From the NCBI GenBank assembly GCA_019649675.1, contig BOWN01000001.1, positions 290,868 to 354,867 on the forward strand: a stretch of DNA of 64,000 nt. Reading direction: 5' to 3'. The DNA is from Cryomorphaceae bacterium (GTDB lineage Bacteria > Bacteroidota > Bacteroidia > Flavobacteriales > UBA7430). The position numbers and the translations under genes were made by a program. A model generated the notes under the pieces. It had not been told where the DNA came from and made no database searches. It saw only the letters and a program-made list of their open reading frames with translations. Of the stretch, positions 19,582-28,231 are shown one piece after another (positions within the stretch are counted from its first letter, which is position 1; each line of letters starts with the position of its first letter).

Positions 19582-20699
19582 ATGAGAATTGCGGTTAACA
19601 CACGTCTACTTCTAAAAGACAAGCTTGAAGGTATTGGCTGGTATACTTATGAAACACTTTCACGAATTGTAAAATCACACCCAGAGCACGAATTTTACTT
19701 TTTATTTGACAGACCCTATTCAAAAGAATTTATATTTGAAAAATGTAAATCCTTTGGTGATAAACCCTCCTTCAAGGCACCCTATTTTATGGTATATTTG
19801 GTTTGAGTGGCGTATTCCAAAATACTTCAAAAATTAATGCTGATGTATTTCTATCGCCTGACGGATTTCTATCTCTTAAGAGTAACATCCCTTCTATTGC
19901 AGTTATTCACGACATCAACTTTAAGCATCATCCAAAAACCTTAAATTCAGCCATAGAATATTCTACAATTATTTTTTAAAAATACGCCAAAAAAGCAAAC
20001 CGAATAGTAACCGTTTCAAATTATTCAAAACAAGATATTTGTAACTCATATAACATCGATGCGTCCAAAATAGACATCAGCTTAAATGGCGTAAACTCAA
20101 ATTTCCATCCTTTAGGATTAGAGGACCAAATTACCACTCGAAATAAATATAGTGACAGTAAAGATTACTTCATTTTTGTAGGCGCACTTCACCCAAGAAA
20201 AAATATTTCAAGACTACTTCTTGCATTTGATGCATTTAAATCTGAATCAAAATCCTCGAATAAGTTACTTATAGTTGGCACTAAAATGTGGTGGAATAAT
20301 GATCTTAAAAAATGCTACGAAAACTTAACACATAAAGGGGATATCATTTTTACGGGAAGAAAAAACACTGAAGAACTTAACCAACTTTATGCTTCAGCAC
20401 TTGCACTTTGTTACGTACCATGTTTCGAAGGCTTTGGCATGCCAATTATTGAGGCTATGAAGTGTGCTTGTCCAGTTATCACATCTAACATAACAGCGAT
20501 GCCTGAGGTAGCTGGAGATGCTGCATTACTTGTCAATCCATTTGAAATAAAGGAAATAACAGATGCCATGACAAAATTAAATACCAACAGCGAAAAAAGA
20601 GCTGAACTTTCTTCAAGAGGACAAATACACTCTCAGTATTTCAACTGGAATACAACAGCCATAGCCCTATGGGAAAGCATAGAAAAAGTTATGCATTGA
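19582..20699 (+). pseudogene. glycosyltransferase family 4-like, disrupted by several frameshifts
   Basis: The gene would make a sugar transferase of the GT-B type (mannosyl- or glucosyl-transferase-like), acting with the neighbouring Wzx/Wzy set. The N-terminus is MRIAVNTRLLLKDKLEGIGWYTYE. The frame then changes near 19772 (WYIWFEWRIPKYF), near 19838 (INADVFLSPDGF) and twice near 19970-19990 around YNYFLK and YAKKANRIVTVS. From there the second half is intact, with FVGALHPRKN, the acidic motif CFEGFGMPIIEAMKCACPVI and MPEVAGDAALLV. All changes sit at A or T runs, and the conserved protein resumes each time. I cannot tell sequence error from true decay; the intact second half favours error. 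Confidence 0.75.
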
Positions 20700-21298
20700 T
20701 GTTAGCCTCATACTTACATAAAAACAAAATTGAAGTCGGATGTGATGAGGCAGGTAGAGGTTGTCTTGCTGGTCCGGTTGTAGCTGCTGCAGTTATTTTA
20801 CCGAAAAACTTTAAACAGCCCTTACTAAACGATTCTAAACAACTAAACGAAAAAAAGAGGATTTTACTTAGTACTGAAATTAAAGAAAATGCCATAGCCT
20901 ATGCGATTGGTATTGTAGATCATAAGGAAATTGATAAAATAAATATATTAAATGCTTCAATTTTAGCTATGCATAGAGCCCTAGATCAAATTAAAAACCC
21001 TTTTGACAGTATTTTAGTTGATGGAAATCAGTTCAAAAAATATAATGAAATAGAATACCACTGTATTATTAAGGGTGATGGCAAATACTTAAGTATCGCG
21101 GCTGCTTCTGTATTAGCAAAAACATATAGAGACGACCTTATGAAAAAACTTCACCTAGAACACCCCCAATATCAATGGGAAAACAACAAAGGTTATCCAA
21201 CAAAATCTCATAGAGTAGTGATTAAAAAAATTGGTATAAGTCAATACCATCGAAAAAGCTTTAAACTACTTCCTGAACAATTAAGCCTAAATATTTAA
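20699..21298 (+). CDS. rnhB: ribonuclease HII
   Basis: RNase HII removes misincorporated ribonucleotides and RNA primers. Catalytic acidic residues are visible in GCDEAGRGCLAGPVVAAAV (Asp and Glu near residues 14-15), in ILVDGNQF and in AAASVLAKTYRD. WENNKGYPTKSH is the usual C-terminal substrate motif. I start at ATG 20699, which overlaps the TGA of the glycosyltransferase (TGATG). The reading frame is open 30 bases farther up. The 199-residue length is normal. It is coupled to the glycosyltransferase transcript without a functional link that I know of. Confidence 0.95.
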   Translation: MLASYLHKNKIEVGCDEAGRGCLAGPVVAAAVILPKNFKQPLLNDSKQLNEKKRILLSTEIKENAIAYAIGIVDHKEIDKINILNASILAMHRALDQIKNPFDSILVDGNQFKKYNEIEYHCIIKGDGKYLSIAAASVLAKTYRDDLMKKLHLEHPQYQWENNKGYPTKSHRVVIKKIGISQYHRKSFKLLPEQLSLNI

Positions 21299-21307
21299 TA
21301 ATAATTA

Positions 21308-21315
21308 TATTTTTG
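21308..21315 (+). promoter_or_regulatory. -7 box upstream of the large lipoprotein gene
   Basis: TATTTTTG matches TAnnTTTG and ends 19 bases before the ATG at 21335, just after the rnhB stop. This gives the lipoprotein gene its own promoter. Confidence 0.45.
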
Positions 21316-21334
21316 AAAAGCATAAAATAAAACC

Positions 21335-23929
21335 ATGCATAGGTTATTATACTTATTACTAGTTATTTCTTTTTTTGCTTGTCAAAAAGACAAGCAGCAA
21401 ACAAGCAACGCGCTTGATGCCATACCAATTGACGCAGCTTTAATTATAGAAACAAATGATCTAACAAAAAGTTTAAAGGAACTTTCGGGAAGCGCTCCAT
21501 GGGAGCTATTAACAACAGAAACTTCAATAGAATTAAATCAGCAAAAGCTTTTAAGAATTGACTCCGCTCTAACAAAATATGCATCGCACTTAACAAGTAT
21601 AAATACCTTACTCATCTCACTACATTTAACTGGTGCCCAATCTTTAAATTGGCTTGCAACAACATCTTCAGAAGGTCAAGAACACAAATTTCAACTTCTT
21701 GAAATAGGACTTAAAAACTTTGCAAACACAAAAGATCATCCATATAGTAATACAACGATCGTAGAAGTTAATATTGAAAATGATCGCGTATTTTATTGCA
21801 TGCATATGGGGCTTTTATTAATAAGCCCAGAAAAAATTCTAATTCAAGATGCCATCAGGCAAATAAAAACTGAAAATAATTTAACAGCAGACAAGTCCTT
21901 TCAAAACATCTACAACTCATCAAATAAAAAAGAAGACTTTAACCTTTATATAAATTCTAAAAATTTTGATAAAATTAGTTCTGAGATCTTATTACAAAAC
22001 TCAAACATTCAAAATCAAGCTGAATGGTTTCAATGGGATGTTGATATATTTAAAAACGGTGTTCTATTTAGTGGTTTAAGTTTAAGTTTTGATTCGCTGG
22101 CGCAGGAACTTCAATTTTTTGAAAATAACCAAGGACACGAATTGATTGCAACATCAATACTTCCAAAAAACACTACGTTTTTTACAAGTAAATGTTTTGA
22201 AAACTATAAACAATACCAACGTCAGCAAACAAATGGCTTGGTAAAAAAACATCAAAAAAATAAGTATGACAATAAACTAAGCTTATTAAAAAAAGAACAT
22301 AGAAATGAATTTGAAAGCTGGATTGACAGTGAAATAACTTGGTTCTTGGTTGAAAATAGTTCGGCATTAAATTCGGGTTTAATACTTCACATAGCTAAAG
22401 CTGATAAGCTCGAAAATTACATTACAACTCATGCTGATTCAATTTTTAACTATCGACAGCAACTGATCTTTAAATGGAGCGAACTTAAATACTTAAGCAA
22501 GTTATGTAATATGCCAGAAACTGCGAACTATGAGTATGCCAGTATCCTAAACAATCAATTGCTGTTAACAGAAGATGCAACATTAATTAAAAGTATTATA
22601 AATGATTTAAAATCCGAAAATACTTTAAGTAATTCCTCAGATTTCAAAAACTGCATCGACGAACTTAACTACGATTCAAACTATTTTATTTACTTTCAAA
22701 ATCAGTCATCATGTCAACTGGCTCAAAAGTACCTTCATAAAAACATAACTACTTTCATAGAAAAATATACAGAAGCTTTAAGTCCAATACGGTCTTTTGC
22801 TATGCAATTTAGCCTCAATGGTTCAAATTGCTACTCAAATGCTTACCTACACTTCGACGCCTCAAAAGAAAATCAAACAAGAGCCATTTGGGTAGCACAA
22901 TTAGAAGCACCTATTTTATCTGAAATCAGTTTGGTAAAAAACCACTACTCTCAAAAATGGGAAATTGCTGTTCAAGATGAAAACCTTAACCTTTACCTCA
23001 TTTCTTCAGAGGGAGAAATTCTATGGAAAAGAAAACTTAAGGAAGCTATTATAGGATCTGTTCGGCAAATAGACTTCTTCAAAAATAATAAACTTCAGCT
23101 GTTATTTAACACCACGACCAAGCTGTTTTTAATTGATCGAAAAGGGCGAGATGTGGGTAGTTATCCGATGGCATTAAAACAAAAAACAAGCCTACCACTA
23201 TCGCTTTTCGACTACGAAAAAAACCGCAACTACAGAATTCTTCTCTCTTGCGGTAAACACCATTATATGTACGATAAAAATGGAAAAATAATTAACGGTT
23301 GGAAATTAACACAAACCAAAAGTAAAGCCCTTTATCCAGCAGAACACTTTGTGGTGGGGGGAAGAGACTACATTCTTTTGGCTGAAGAAAATGGAAAGCT
23401 AAACATCTTAAACCGTCGTGGTGAAACACGTGTTAAAGTGAAAGAAAAAATAGACTTCTCAAGCAACAAAATACAAGTAGTAAAAGGTAAAAGCCTAGCT
23501 GAAACACGTATTGTTGCCATAGATAAAAAGGGCGCACAACAAAATATTCTTTTTGATGGAAGCATCGATAACAGTATTAAATTTGAGTTTGATCAAAATA
23601 TCCAATACACCTATACCAAACTTCATCATATTGTTATTGAAGGTGAAGACCTAAAAGTAAATGGACCTCAAATGAATCTTCTTTATTCTTTTGAAAGTGA
23701 AAGCTTGAGTACAGCCAAACTCTTTAATGTTGAAAACGAACATTATCTTAGCATCACAAACAAAAATACAGCTGAAGCATATCTGTTTAGAGAACCAAAT
23801 GAATTGGTAGAAGGTTTTCCGATGTACGGAAAAACAACCGGAATTACTGAAGATTTAAACCTCGATGGGAAAATTAACTTCATAATAGCAGGTGAATCAG
23901 GAACTATATATAATTATACTATAGAATAA
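21335..23929 (+). CDS. large outer-surface or periplasmic lipoprotein, DUF3352-like with propeller-like C-terminal part
   Basis: The 864-residue protein starts with a lipoprotein signal (MHRLLYLLLVISFFAC, lipid on Cys16). The first 520 or so residues resemble DUF3352-type lipoproteins (IPIDAALIIETNDLTKSLKEL), whose job is unknown. From about residue 525 the sequence has repeated blades of the kind LYLISSEGEILWKRKL, LFLIDRKGRDVGSYPM, HYMYDKNGKIINGW and LNILNRRGETRVKV. This resembles a PQQ/WD-type beta-propeller, and the end (EDLNLDGKINFIIAG) resembles FG-GAP repeats. It is complete and monocistronic. The family call is moderate; no enzyme motif is seen. Confidence 0.65.
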   Translation: MHRLLYLLLVISFFACQKDKQQTSNALDAIPIDAALIIETNDLTKSLKELSGSAPWELLTTETSIELNQQKLLRIDSALTKYASHLTSINTLLISLHLTGAQSLNWLATTSSEGQEHKFQLLEIGLKNFANTKDHPYSNTTIVEVNIENDRVFYCMHMGLLLISPEKILIQDAIRQIKTENNLTADKSFQNIYNSSNKKEDFNLYINSKNFDKISSEILLQNSNIQNQAEWFQWDVDIFKNGVLFSGLSLSFDSLAQELQFFENNQGHELIATSILPKNTTFFTSKCFENYKQYQRQQTNGLVKKHQKNKYDNKLSLLKKEHRNEFESWIDSEITWFLVENSSALNSGLILHIAKADKLENYITTHADSIFNYRQQLIFKWSELKYLSKLCNMPETANYEYASILNNQLLLTEDATLIKSIINDLKSENTLSNSSDFKNCIDELNYDSNYFIYFQNQSSCQLAQKYLHKNITTFIEKYTEALSPIRSFAMQFSLNGSNCYSNAYLHFDASKENQTRAIWVAQLEAPILSEISLVKNHYSQKWEIAVQDENLNLYLISSEGEILWKRKLKEAIIGSVRQIDFFKNNKLQLLFNTTTKLFLIDRKGRDVGSYPMALKQKTSLPLSLFDYEKNRNYRILLSCGKHHYMYDKNGKIINGWKLTQTKSKALYPAEHFVVGGRDYILLAEENGKLNILNRRGETRVKVKEKIDFSSNKIQVVKGKSLAETRIVAIDKKGAQQNILFDGSIDNSIKFEFDQNIQYTYTKLHHIVIEGEDLKVNGPQMNLLYSFESESLSTAKLFNVENEHYLSITNKNTAEAYLFREPNELVEGFPMYGKTTGITEDLNLDGKINFIIAGESGTIYNYTIE

Positions 23930-23953
23930 TGTCTAAAATTACTTATAAAACTG

Positions 23954-24850
23954 CTACCTTCTAGACTTTCGTTTACGTAAAAACAGCTTTAGTCCGACCT
24001 GAATATTTTGATCTTTTTTAAGCCGATTCTTAAATTGTAAACTAGACAACTTAATACCGTGAAGCTGAGAAATAAAGTGCAAAGTTTCACCTTCTTTAAC
24101 GATATGATATTCTGACTTGGCTTTCTTTTTTTTCATTTCCAAGTACACCACATCGCCCTGAGCCAGCTGCTGGTCTTTTTCACAATCGTTAAAAGACAAT
24201 AACTCCCACATCCAAAGGCTTAGCTCCGTAGATATAATATCATAATTATCTCCAGTTTCAGCCAAAACATATTTTAAGCCGTTCTCGCTTTTATAGATTT
24301 CTTTTCGGTCTCTCCGCTTTGGCTTTTTCACCTTTCGCTTACCCGATTTTGAGGCTCTATCATACTGGGCCAAATCATAGCGCTCTATTAAATTAATGAG
24401 CTTTTCGGCATATTCCGGATGTGTTGCATATCCCGCCTTTTTAAGGCCTTTTGCCCAAGCGGTGTAATCGGTCATTTTGTAATCAAACAGAAAGGCGTAG
24501 CGTTCTCTATTTTTTAAAAACTCAGAGTGGTCGCGGTACGAATCAGACACCTTTCTGTATTTTCTAAAGCATTCATTTTTGGCGTCATCATCGTGGTATA
24601 CTTTACGCCCAGACCAGTTTTTATGGCACTTAATACCGAAATGATTTTTTGATTTATGCGCCAAATCTGAATTTCCATTTCCCGATTCTAAAATACCCTG
24701 AGCTAGTGTAATACTGGCAGGAATTCCATAGGCATGCATCTCATCAATGGCAATTTTATGGTACTTGCGAATATAATCCTCAGAACTGGCTTCTTGAGCC
24801 ACAACAGATATAGAATATAAAACAATAAAAAGGTAACCTAGCGCTCTCAA
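23954..24850 (-). CDS. secreted glucosaminidase (GH73) with C-terminal LysM domain
   Basis: The enzyme should cleave peptidoglycan glycan strands during growth or division. A signal peptide occupies residues 1-18 (ALGYLFIVLYSISVVAQ). The GH73 domain follows, with ITLAQGILESGNGNSDLAHKS, whose Glu is the likely catalytic acid, NHFGIKCHKNW and FRKYRKVSDSYRDHSEFL. A basic linker comes next (KRKVKKPKRRDRK). The last 50 residues are a LysM peptidoglycan-binding domain (YHIVKEGETLHFISQLHGI). The start overlaps the upstream deaminase gene by four bases (ATGA). Length and domain order fit Bacteroidota homologues. Confidence 0.9.
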   Translation of the reverse strand: MRALGYLFIVLYSISVVAQEASSEDYIRKYHKIAIDEMHAYGIPASITLAQGILESGNGNSDLAHKSKNHFGIKCHKNWSGRKVYHDDDAKNECFRKYRKVSDSYRDHSEFLKNRERYAFLFDYKMTDYTAWAKGLKKAGYATHPEYAEKLINLIERYDLAQYDRASKSGKRKVKKPKRRDRKEIYKSENGLKYVLAETGDNYDIISTELSLWMWELLSFNDCEKDQQLAQGDVVYLEMKKKKAKSEYHIVKEGETLHFISQLHGIKLSSLQFKNRLKKDQNIQVGLKLFLRKRKSRR

Positions 24851-25752
24851 TAAATCTGTAATCCTTTGTTTTTGATACGTTGATTCATACCCAATATACC
24901 CTGAAGCCCTCCAGTATGAATGGCAATAATGGTAGAACCTCTACGAAAATAGTCTTTTTCAATTAATTCCCATAAGCCAAACAGCATCTTTCCTGTGTAA
25001 ACCGGATCTAAAGGAATGTGATGTGTTTTCTTAAAATAATTTATAAAGTCAATTAATGCACTATTTACCTTAGCATAACCTCCGAAATGGTAGTCTAAAT
25101 TTAAAGTCCACTGCGAATTACTGACATACTTAATAATCTCTTCGTTTAAAAAATCAGCACCTTTAAGTGAAGGAAAACCCAAAGCCCTTTGATGTGGCTT
25201 TAAAGAATTAATAAGTCCCGAAATTGTTCCACCCGTTCCAACAGCACAACAGACAAAGTCAAAATCAATTTCTACATCACTTAATATTTCTTCACAACCT
25301 TTTACTGCCAGTAAATTGGTCCCACCTTCAGGAATTAAATAACAATCGTTAAAATCTAATAAGTATTTTTCAGCAAATTCTTTAGAGGTTTTATCTCGAT
25401 AGTCTTCACGACTCAAGTAACGTAACTGCATACCACATTCTACAGCATATTTTAAGGTAGGGTTTAAGGGTTGAGTTGCATCGCCTCTAATAAGACCAAT
25501 GGTTTGAAATCCAAATAGCTTTCCGGCAAAGGCTGTTGCAGCAATATGATTGGAATGAGCACCACCAAATGTCAATAAAGTGGTATATTTTTTTGCAGCT
25601 GCCTCTTCTAAATTGTAATGCAATTTACGCCATTTATTTCCCGATATTCGATCATGAATAAGATCCTCGCGCTTAACAAAGAGATCTAAACCCTTTTCTT
25701 CTAAGAGTGAATCTGTAACTTTCTGAAGTGGCACCTTAAGTTGTAAATTCAT
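24847..25752 (-). CDS. PLP-dependent ACC deaminase / D-cysteine desulfhydrase family protein
   Basis: This fold-type II PLP enzyme has the lysine motif FVKREDLIHDRISGNKWRKL, the Asn-containing GGAHSNHIAATA and the phosphate-binding CCAVGTGGTISGLI. Sequence does not distinguish ACC deaminase from D-cysteine desulfhydrase or another amino-acid lyase; plain annotation should stop at family. I start at ATG 25752 (MNLQLKVPLQ, 301 residues), because the upstream TTG at 25767 overlaps a perfect TATATTTG promoter box. It is probably cotranscribed with the glucosaminidase, with overlapping ATGA. Confidence 0.85.
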   Translation of the reverse strand: MNLQLKVPLQKVTDSLLEEKGLDLFVKREDLIHDRISGNKWRKLHYNLEEAAAKKYTTLLTFGGAHSNHIAATAFAGKLFGFQTIGLIRGDATQPLNPTLKYAVECGMQLRYLSREDYRDKTSKEFAEKYLLDFNDCYLIPEGGTNLLAVKGCEEILSDVEIDFDFVCCAVGTGGTISGLINSLKPHQRALGFPSLKGADFLNEEIIKYVSNSQWTLNLDYHFGGYAKVNSALIDFINYFKKTHHIPLDPVYTGKMLFGLWELIEKDYFRRGSTIIAIHTGGLQGILGMNQRIKNKGLQIY

Positions 25753-25756
25753 ACCC

Positions 25757-25764
25757 CAAATATA
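25757..25764 (-). promoter_or_regulatory. -7 box of the deaminase-glucosaminidase operon
   Basis: The minus strand reads TATATTTG, four bases before the ATG at 25752. This suggests a leaderless or nearly leaderless transcript. A second box faces the other way at 25778. Confidence 0.55.
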
Positions 25765-25777
25765 CAAGGGAAAATCG

Positions 25778-25785
25778 TAAATTTG
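25778..25785 (+). promoter_or_regulatory. -7 box of the DUF5522-hutU operon
   Basis: TAAATTTG fits TAnnTTTG and ends six bases before the ATG at 25792. It is divergent from the box at 25757-25764, with only 13 bases between them. Confidence 0.5.
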
Positions 25786-25791
25786 TTGTTT

Positions 25792-25977
25792 ATGGAATCA
25801 GGTTACTTTTCTCAATTCAGAAATTTAGACCCGGAAGATTATTATCATTCGGATGACGGTTATATTGTTTATACAGAAAAATATCATTTAAAAAGAGGCT
25901 ATTGCTGTCAAAATAGTTGTAAGCACTGCCCTTATGAATTTAATAAAGCTAAAACTTCAATTAAGAAGAACCAATAA
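25792..25977 (+). CDS. small cysteine-rich DUF5522 protein
   Basis: This 61-residue protein has the DUF5522 signature: a start region LDPEDYYHSDDGYIVYTEKYH, then KRGYCCQNSCKHCPYEF. The four cysteines in a CC-x3-C-x2-C pattern suggest a metal or Fe-S site, which is inference. I start at ATG 25792, since the frame's extra upstream codons follow the promoter box. It is two bases ahead of hutU on the same strand and so cotranscribed with it. Function is unknown. Confidence 0.8.
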   Translation: MESGYFSQFRNLDPEDYYHSDDGYIVYTEKYHLKRGYCCQNSCKHCPYEFNKAKTSIKKNQ

Positions 25978-25979
25978 TA

Positions 25980-27989
25980 ATGATGACTTTAAAAACGTTT
26001 AAACATGAGTTGATGGAAGGTATTCCAAACGAATTGCCTCCTGCATATGAATTCAATCCTAATTTAAATCACGCACCGAAACGCAAAGACAGCCTCAATA
26101 AAGAGGAAAAAAAACTGGCTCTAAAAAATGCCTTGCGTTACTTTCCTAAAAAACATCATACCGTTTTAGCCCCAGAATTTGCGCAAGAATTAGAAGACTA
26201 TGGACGCATATACATGTTGCGATATAAGCCAACACACAAAATGCATGCACGCAATATAGAAGAATATCCAGGTAAATCGTTACAAGCAAAAGCGGTTATG
26301 TTGATGATACAAAATAATTTAGATCATGCTGTTGCTCAGCATCCTGATGAATTGATTACCTATGGGGGTAATGGGGCTGTTTTCCAAAACTGGGCCCAAT
26401 ACCGTCTTTGCATGAAATATTTGGCAGAGATGACTGATGAGCAAACACTAAGCATGTACTCGGGTCATCCAATGGGCTTGTTTCCATCGCACAAAGACGC
26501 ACCCAGAGTAATTGTTACCAACGGTATGATGATTCCAAATTACTCCAAACCCGACGATTGGGAAAAGTTCAATGCTTTAGGTGTAAGTCAATTCGGACAA
26601 ATGACTGCTGGTTCCTATATGTATATCGGACCACAAGGCATTGTTCATGGCACCACCATCACACTGCTTAATGGCGGTAGAAAAATTTCGAAAGCGGGCG
26701 AAGGACTTTCAGGAAAGCTATTCGTTACAGCCGGACTGGGAGGTATGAGTGGTGCACAGCCAAAAGCTGGAAATATTGCAGGTTGCATTTCGGTAACCGC
26801 CGAAATCAATCCTAAGGCCACACATACAAGACATTCTCAAGGATGGGTAGATGAAGTCATCTCAGATTTAGACGAATTATGTGTACGTGTTCGAAAAGCA
26901 AAAAAAGACAAAGAAATCGTTTCCATTGCCTACCAAGGTAATATAGTTGATGTTTGGGAAAAATTTGACACTGAAAACATTTTTATTGATCTAGGTTCAG
27001 ACCAAACTTCTCTTCACAACCCATGGGCTGGTGGATATTACCCTGTAGGTCTAAGCTTTGAAGAAGCAAACGACATGATGTCGAATAATCCGGAGGTATT
27101 TAAAGAAAAAATTCAAGATACCCTTCGCCGTCATGCAGCTGCAGTAAACAAGCATACCGCAAAAGGAACATACTTCTTCGACTACGGAAATGCATTCTTA
27201 CTTGAATCATCTCGAGCAGGGGCAGATGTGATGGCTGAAAATGGAATTAACTTCCGCTATCCATCCTACGTTCAAGACATCATGGGTCCGATGTGCTTTG
27301 ATTATGGGTTTGGCCCTTTCCGATGGGTTTGTGCTTCAGGAAAACCTGAAGATTTATTAAAGACAGATCAAATTGCTTGTAAAGTTCTCGAAGAAATCAT
27401 GCAAAATTCACCTGTAGACATCCAGCAACAAATGGCCGACAATATACAATGGATTAAAGGTGCCCAAGAAAACAAATTGGTGGTTGGGTCTCAGGCGCGT
27501 ATCCTTTATGCAGATGCCGAAGGACGGATTAAAATTGCAGCTGCATTTAATGAGGCCATCAATAAAGGCGAAATTGGTCCAGTTATTTTGGGTCGCGATC
27601 ACCATGATGTATCAGGTACCGATTCTCCATACCGCGAAACTTCTAACATTTATGATGGGTCTAAATTCACTGCAGATATGGCCATCCATAATGTTATTGG
27701 CGACAGCTTTAGAGGTGCAACCTGGGTCTCTATTCACAATGGTGGTGGCGTTGGCTGGGGAGAAGTAATTAACGGCGGATTTGGAATGCTGCTAGATGGC
27801 ACAAAAGCAGCAGACAAAAAGCTTCGATCTATGTTGTTCTGGGATGTGAATAATGGTATTTCGAGAAGAAGCTGGGCGAGAAATGAGGAGGCCGTATTTG
27901 CCATAAAACGTGCTATGGAACATGAACCACTATTAAAAGTAACACTTCCTAACACTACAGATGACGAATTAATTGATTCAATATACTAA
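25980..27989 (+). CDS. hutU: urocanate hydratase (long Bacteroidota form)
   Basis: Urocanase adds water to urocanate, the second step of histidine breakdown, with tightly bound NAD as electrophile. The 669-residue length is that of the longer subtype, not the 550-residue proteobacterial one. Motifs include ITYGGNGAVFQNWAQYRL, YSGHPMGLFPSH, TAGSYMYIGPQGIVHGTT, FVTAGLGGMSGAQPKAG, FGPFRWVCASG and SIHNGGGVGWGEV. Starts at 25980 or 25983 (adjacent ATGs) are equally possible. No hutH, hutI or hutG is nearby, so the pathway genes are dispersed in this genome or the enzyme is used otherwise. Confidence 0.96.
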   Translation: MMTLKTFKHELMEGIPNELPPAYEFNPNLNHAPKRKDSLNKEEKKLALKNALRYFPKKHHTVLAPEFAQELEDYGRIYMLRYKPTHKMHARNIEEYPGKSLQAKAVMLMIQNNLDHAVAQHPDELITYGGNGAVFQNWAQYRLCMKYLAEMTDEQTLSMYSGHPMGLFPSHKDAPRVIVTNGMMIPNYSKPDDWEKFNALGVSQFGQMTAGSYMYIGPQGIVHGTTITLLNGGRKISKAGEGLSGKLFVTAGLGGMSGAQPKAGNIAGCISVTAEINPKATHTRHSQGWVDEVISDLDELCVRVRKAKKDKEIVSIAYQGNIVDVWEKFDTENIFIDLGSDQTSLHNPWAGGYYPVGLSFEEANDMMSNNPEVFKEKIQDTLRRHAAAVNKHTAKGTYFFDYGNAFLLESSRAGADVMAENGINFRYPSYVQDIMGPMCFDYGFGPFRWVCASGKPEDLLKTDQIACKVLEEIMQNSPVDIQQQMADNIQWIKGAQENKLVVGSQARILYADAEGRIKIAAAFNEAINKGEIGPVILGRDHHDVSGTDSPYRETSNIYDGSKFTADMAIHNVIGDSFRGATWVSIHNGGGVGWGEVINGGFGMLLDGTKAADKKLRSMLFWDVNNGISRRSWARNEEAVFAIKRAMEHEPLLKVTLPNTTDDELIDSIY

Positions 27990-28000
27990 ACCCAAAACAT

Positions 28001-28228
28001 ATGGCTGCTGACGAACTCATACACATCTACTCCGGCTCTTTCCTTAACGCTCAGTTTGTAGCAAACGTTTTAGACGAAAATAATATAAAATGTATGGTAA
28101 AAGATGATTACCAAAACAGTATTATTGCCGGTTGGGTGAGTCCAGGATCAGAAAATTCTGTTCGAGTGTTTGTCGCAAATAAAGATGTTGAGGCAGCTAA
28201 AGAGGTAATAAAAAACGCAAGAGACTAA
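28001..28228 (+). CDS. DUF2007 domain protein
   Basis: This 75-residue protein matches the DUF2007 pattern: YSGSFLNAQFVANVLDENNIKCMVKDD, then VRVFVANKDVEAAKEVI. The family was named a putative signal-transducing or PII-like small domain, with no proven role. It is 11 bases after hutU on the same strand and ends three bases from the convergent alaS. Confidence 0.8.
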   Translation: MAADELIHIYSGSFLNAQFVANVLDENNIKCMVKDDYQNSIIAGWVSPGSENSVRVFVANKDVEAAKEVIKNARD

Positions 28229-28231
28229 TTT

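Noticed and set aside
27460..27768. 102-residue plus-strand frame inside hutU
   Set aside because: It lies in another frame of a conserved protein whose own frame has clear urocanase motifs.
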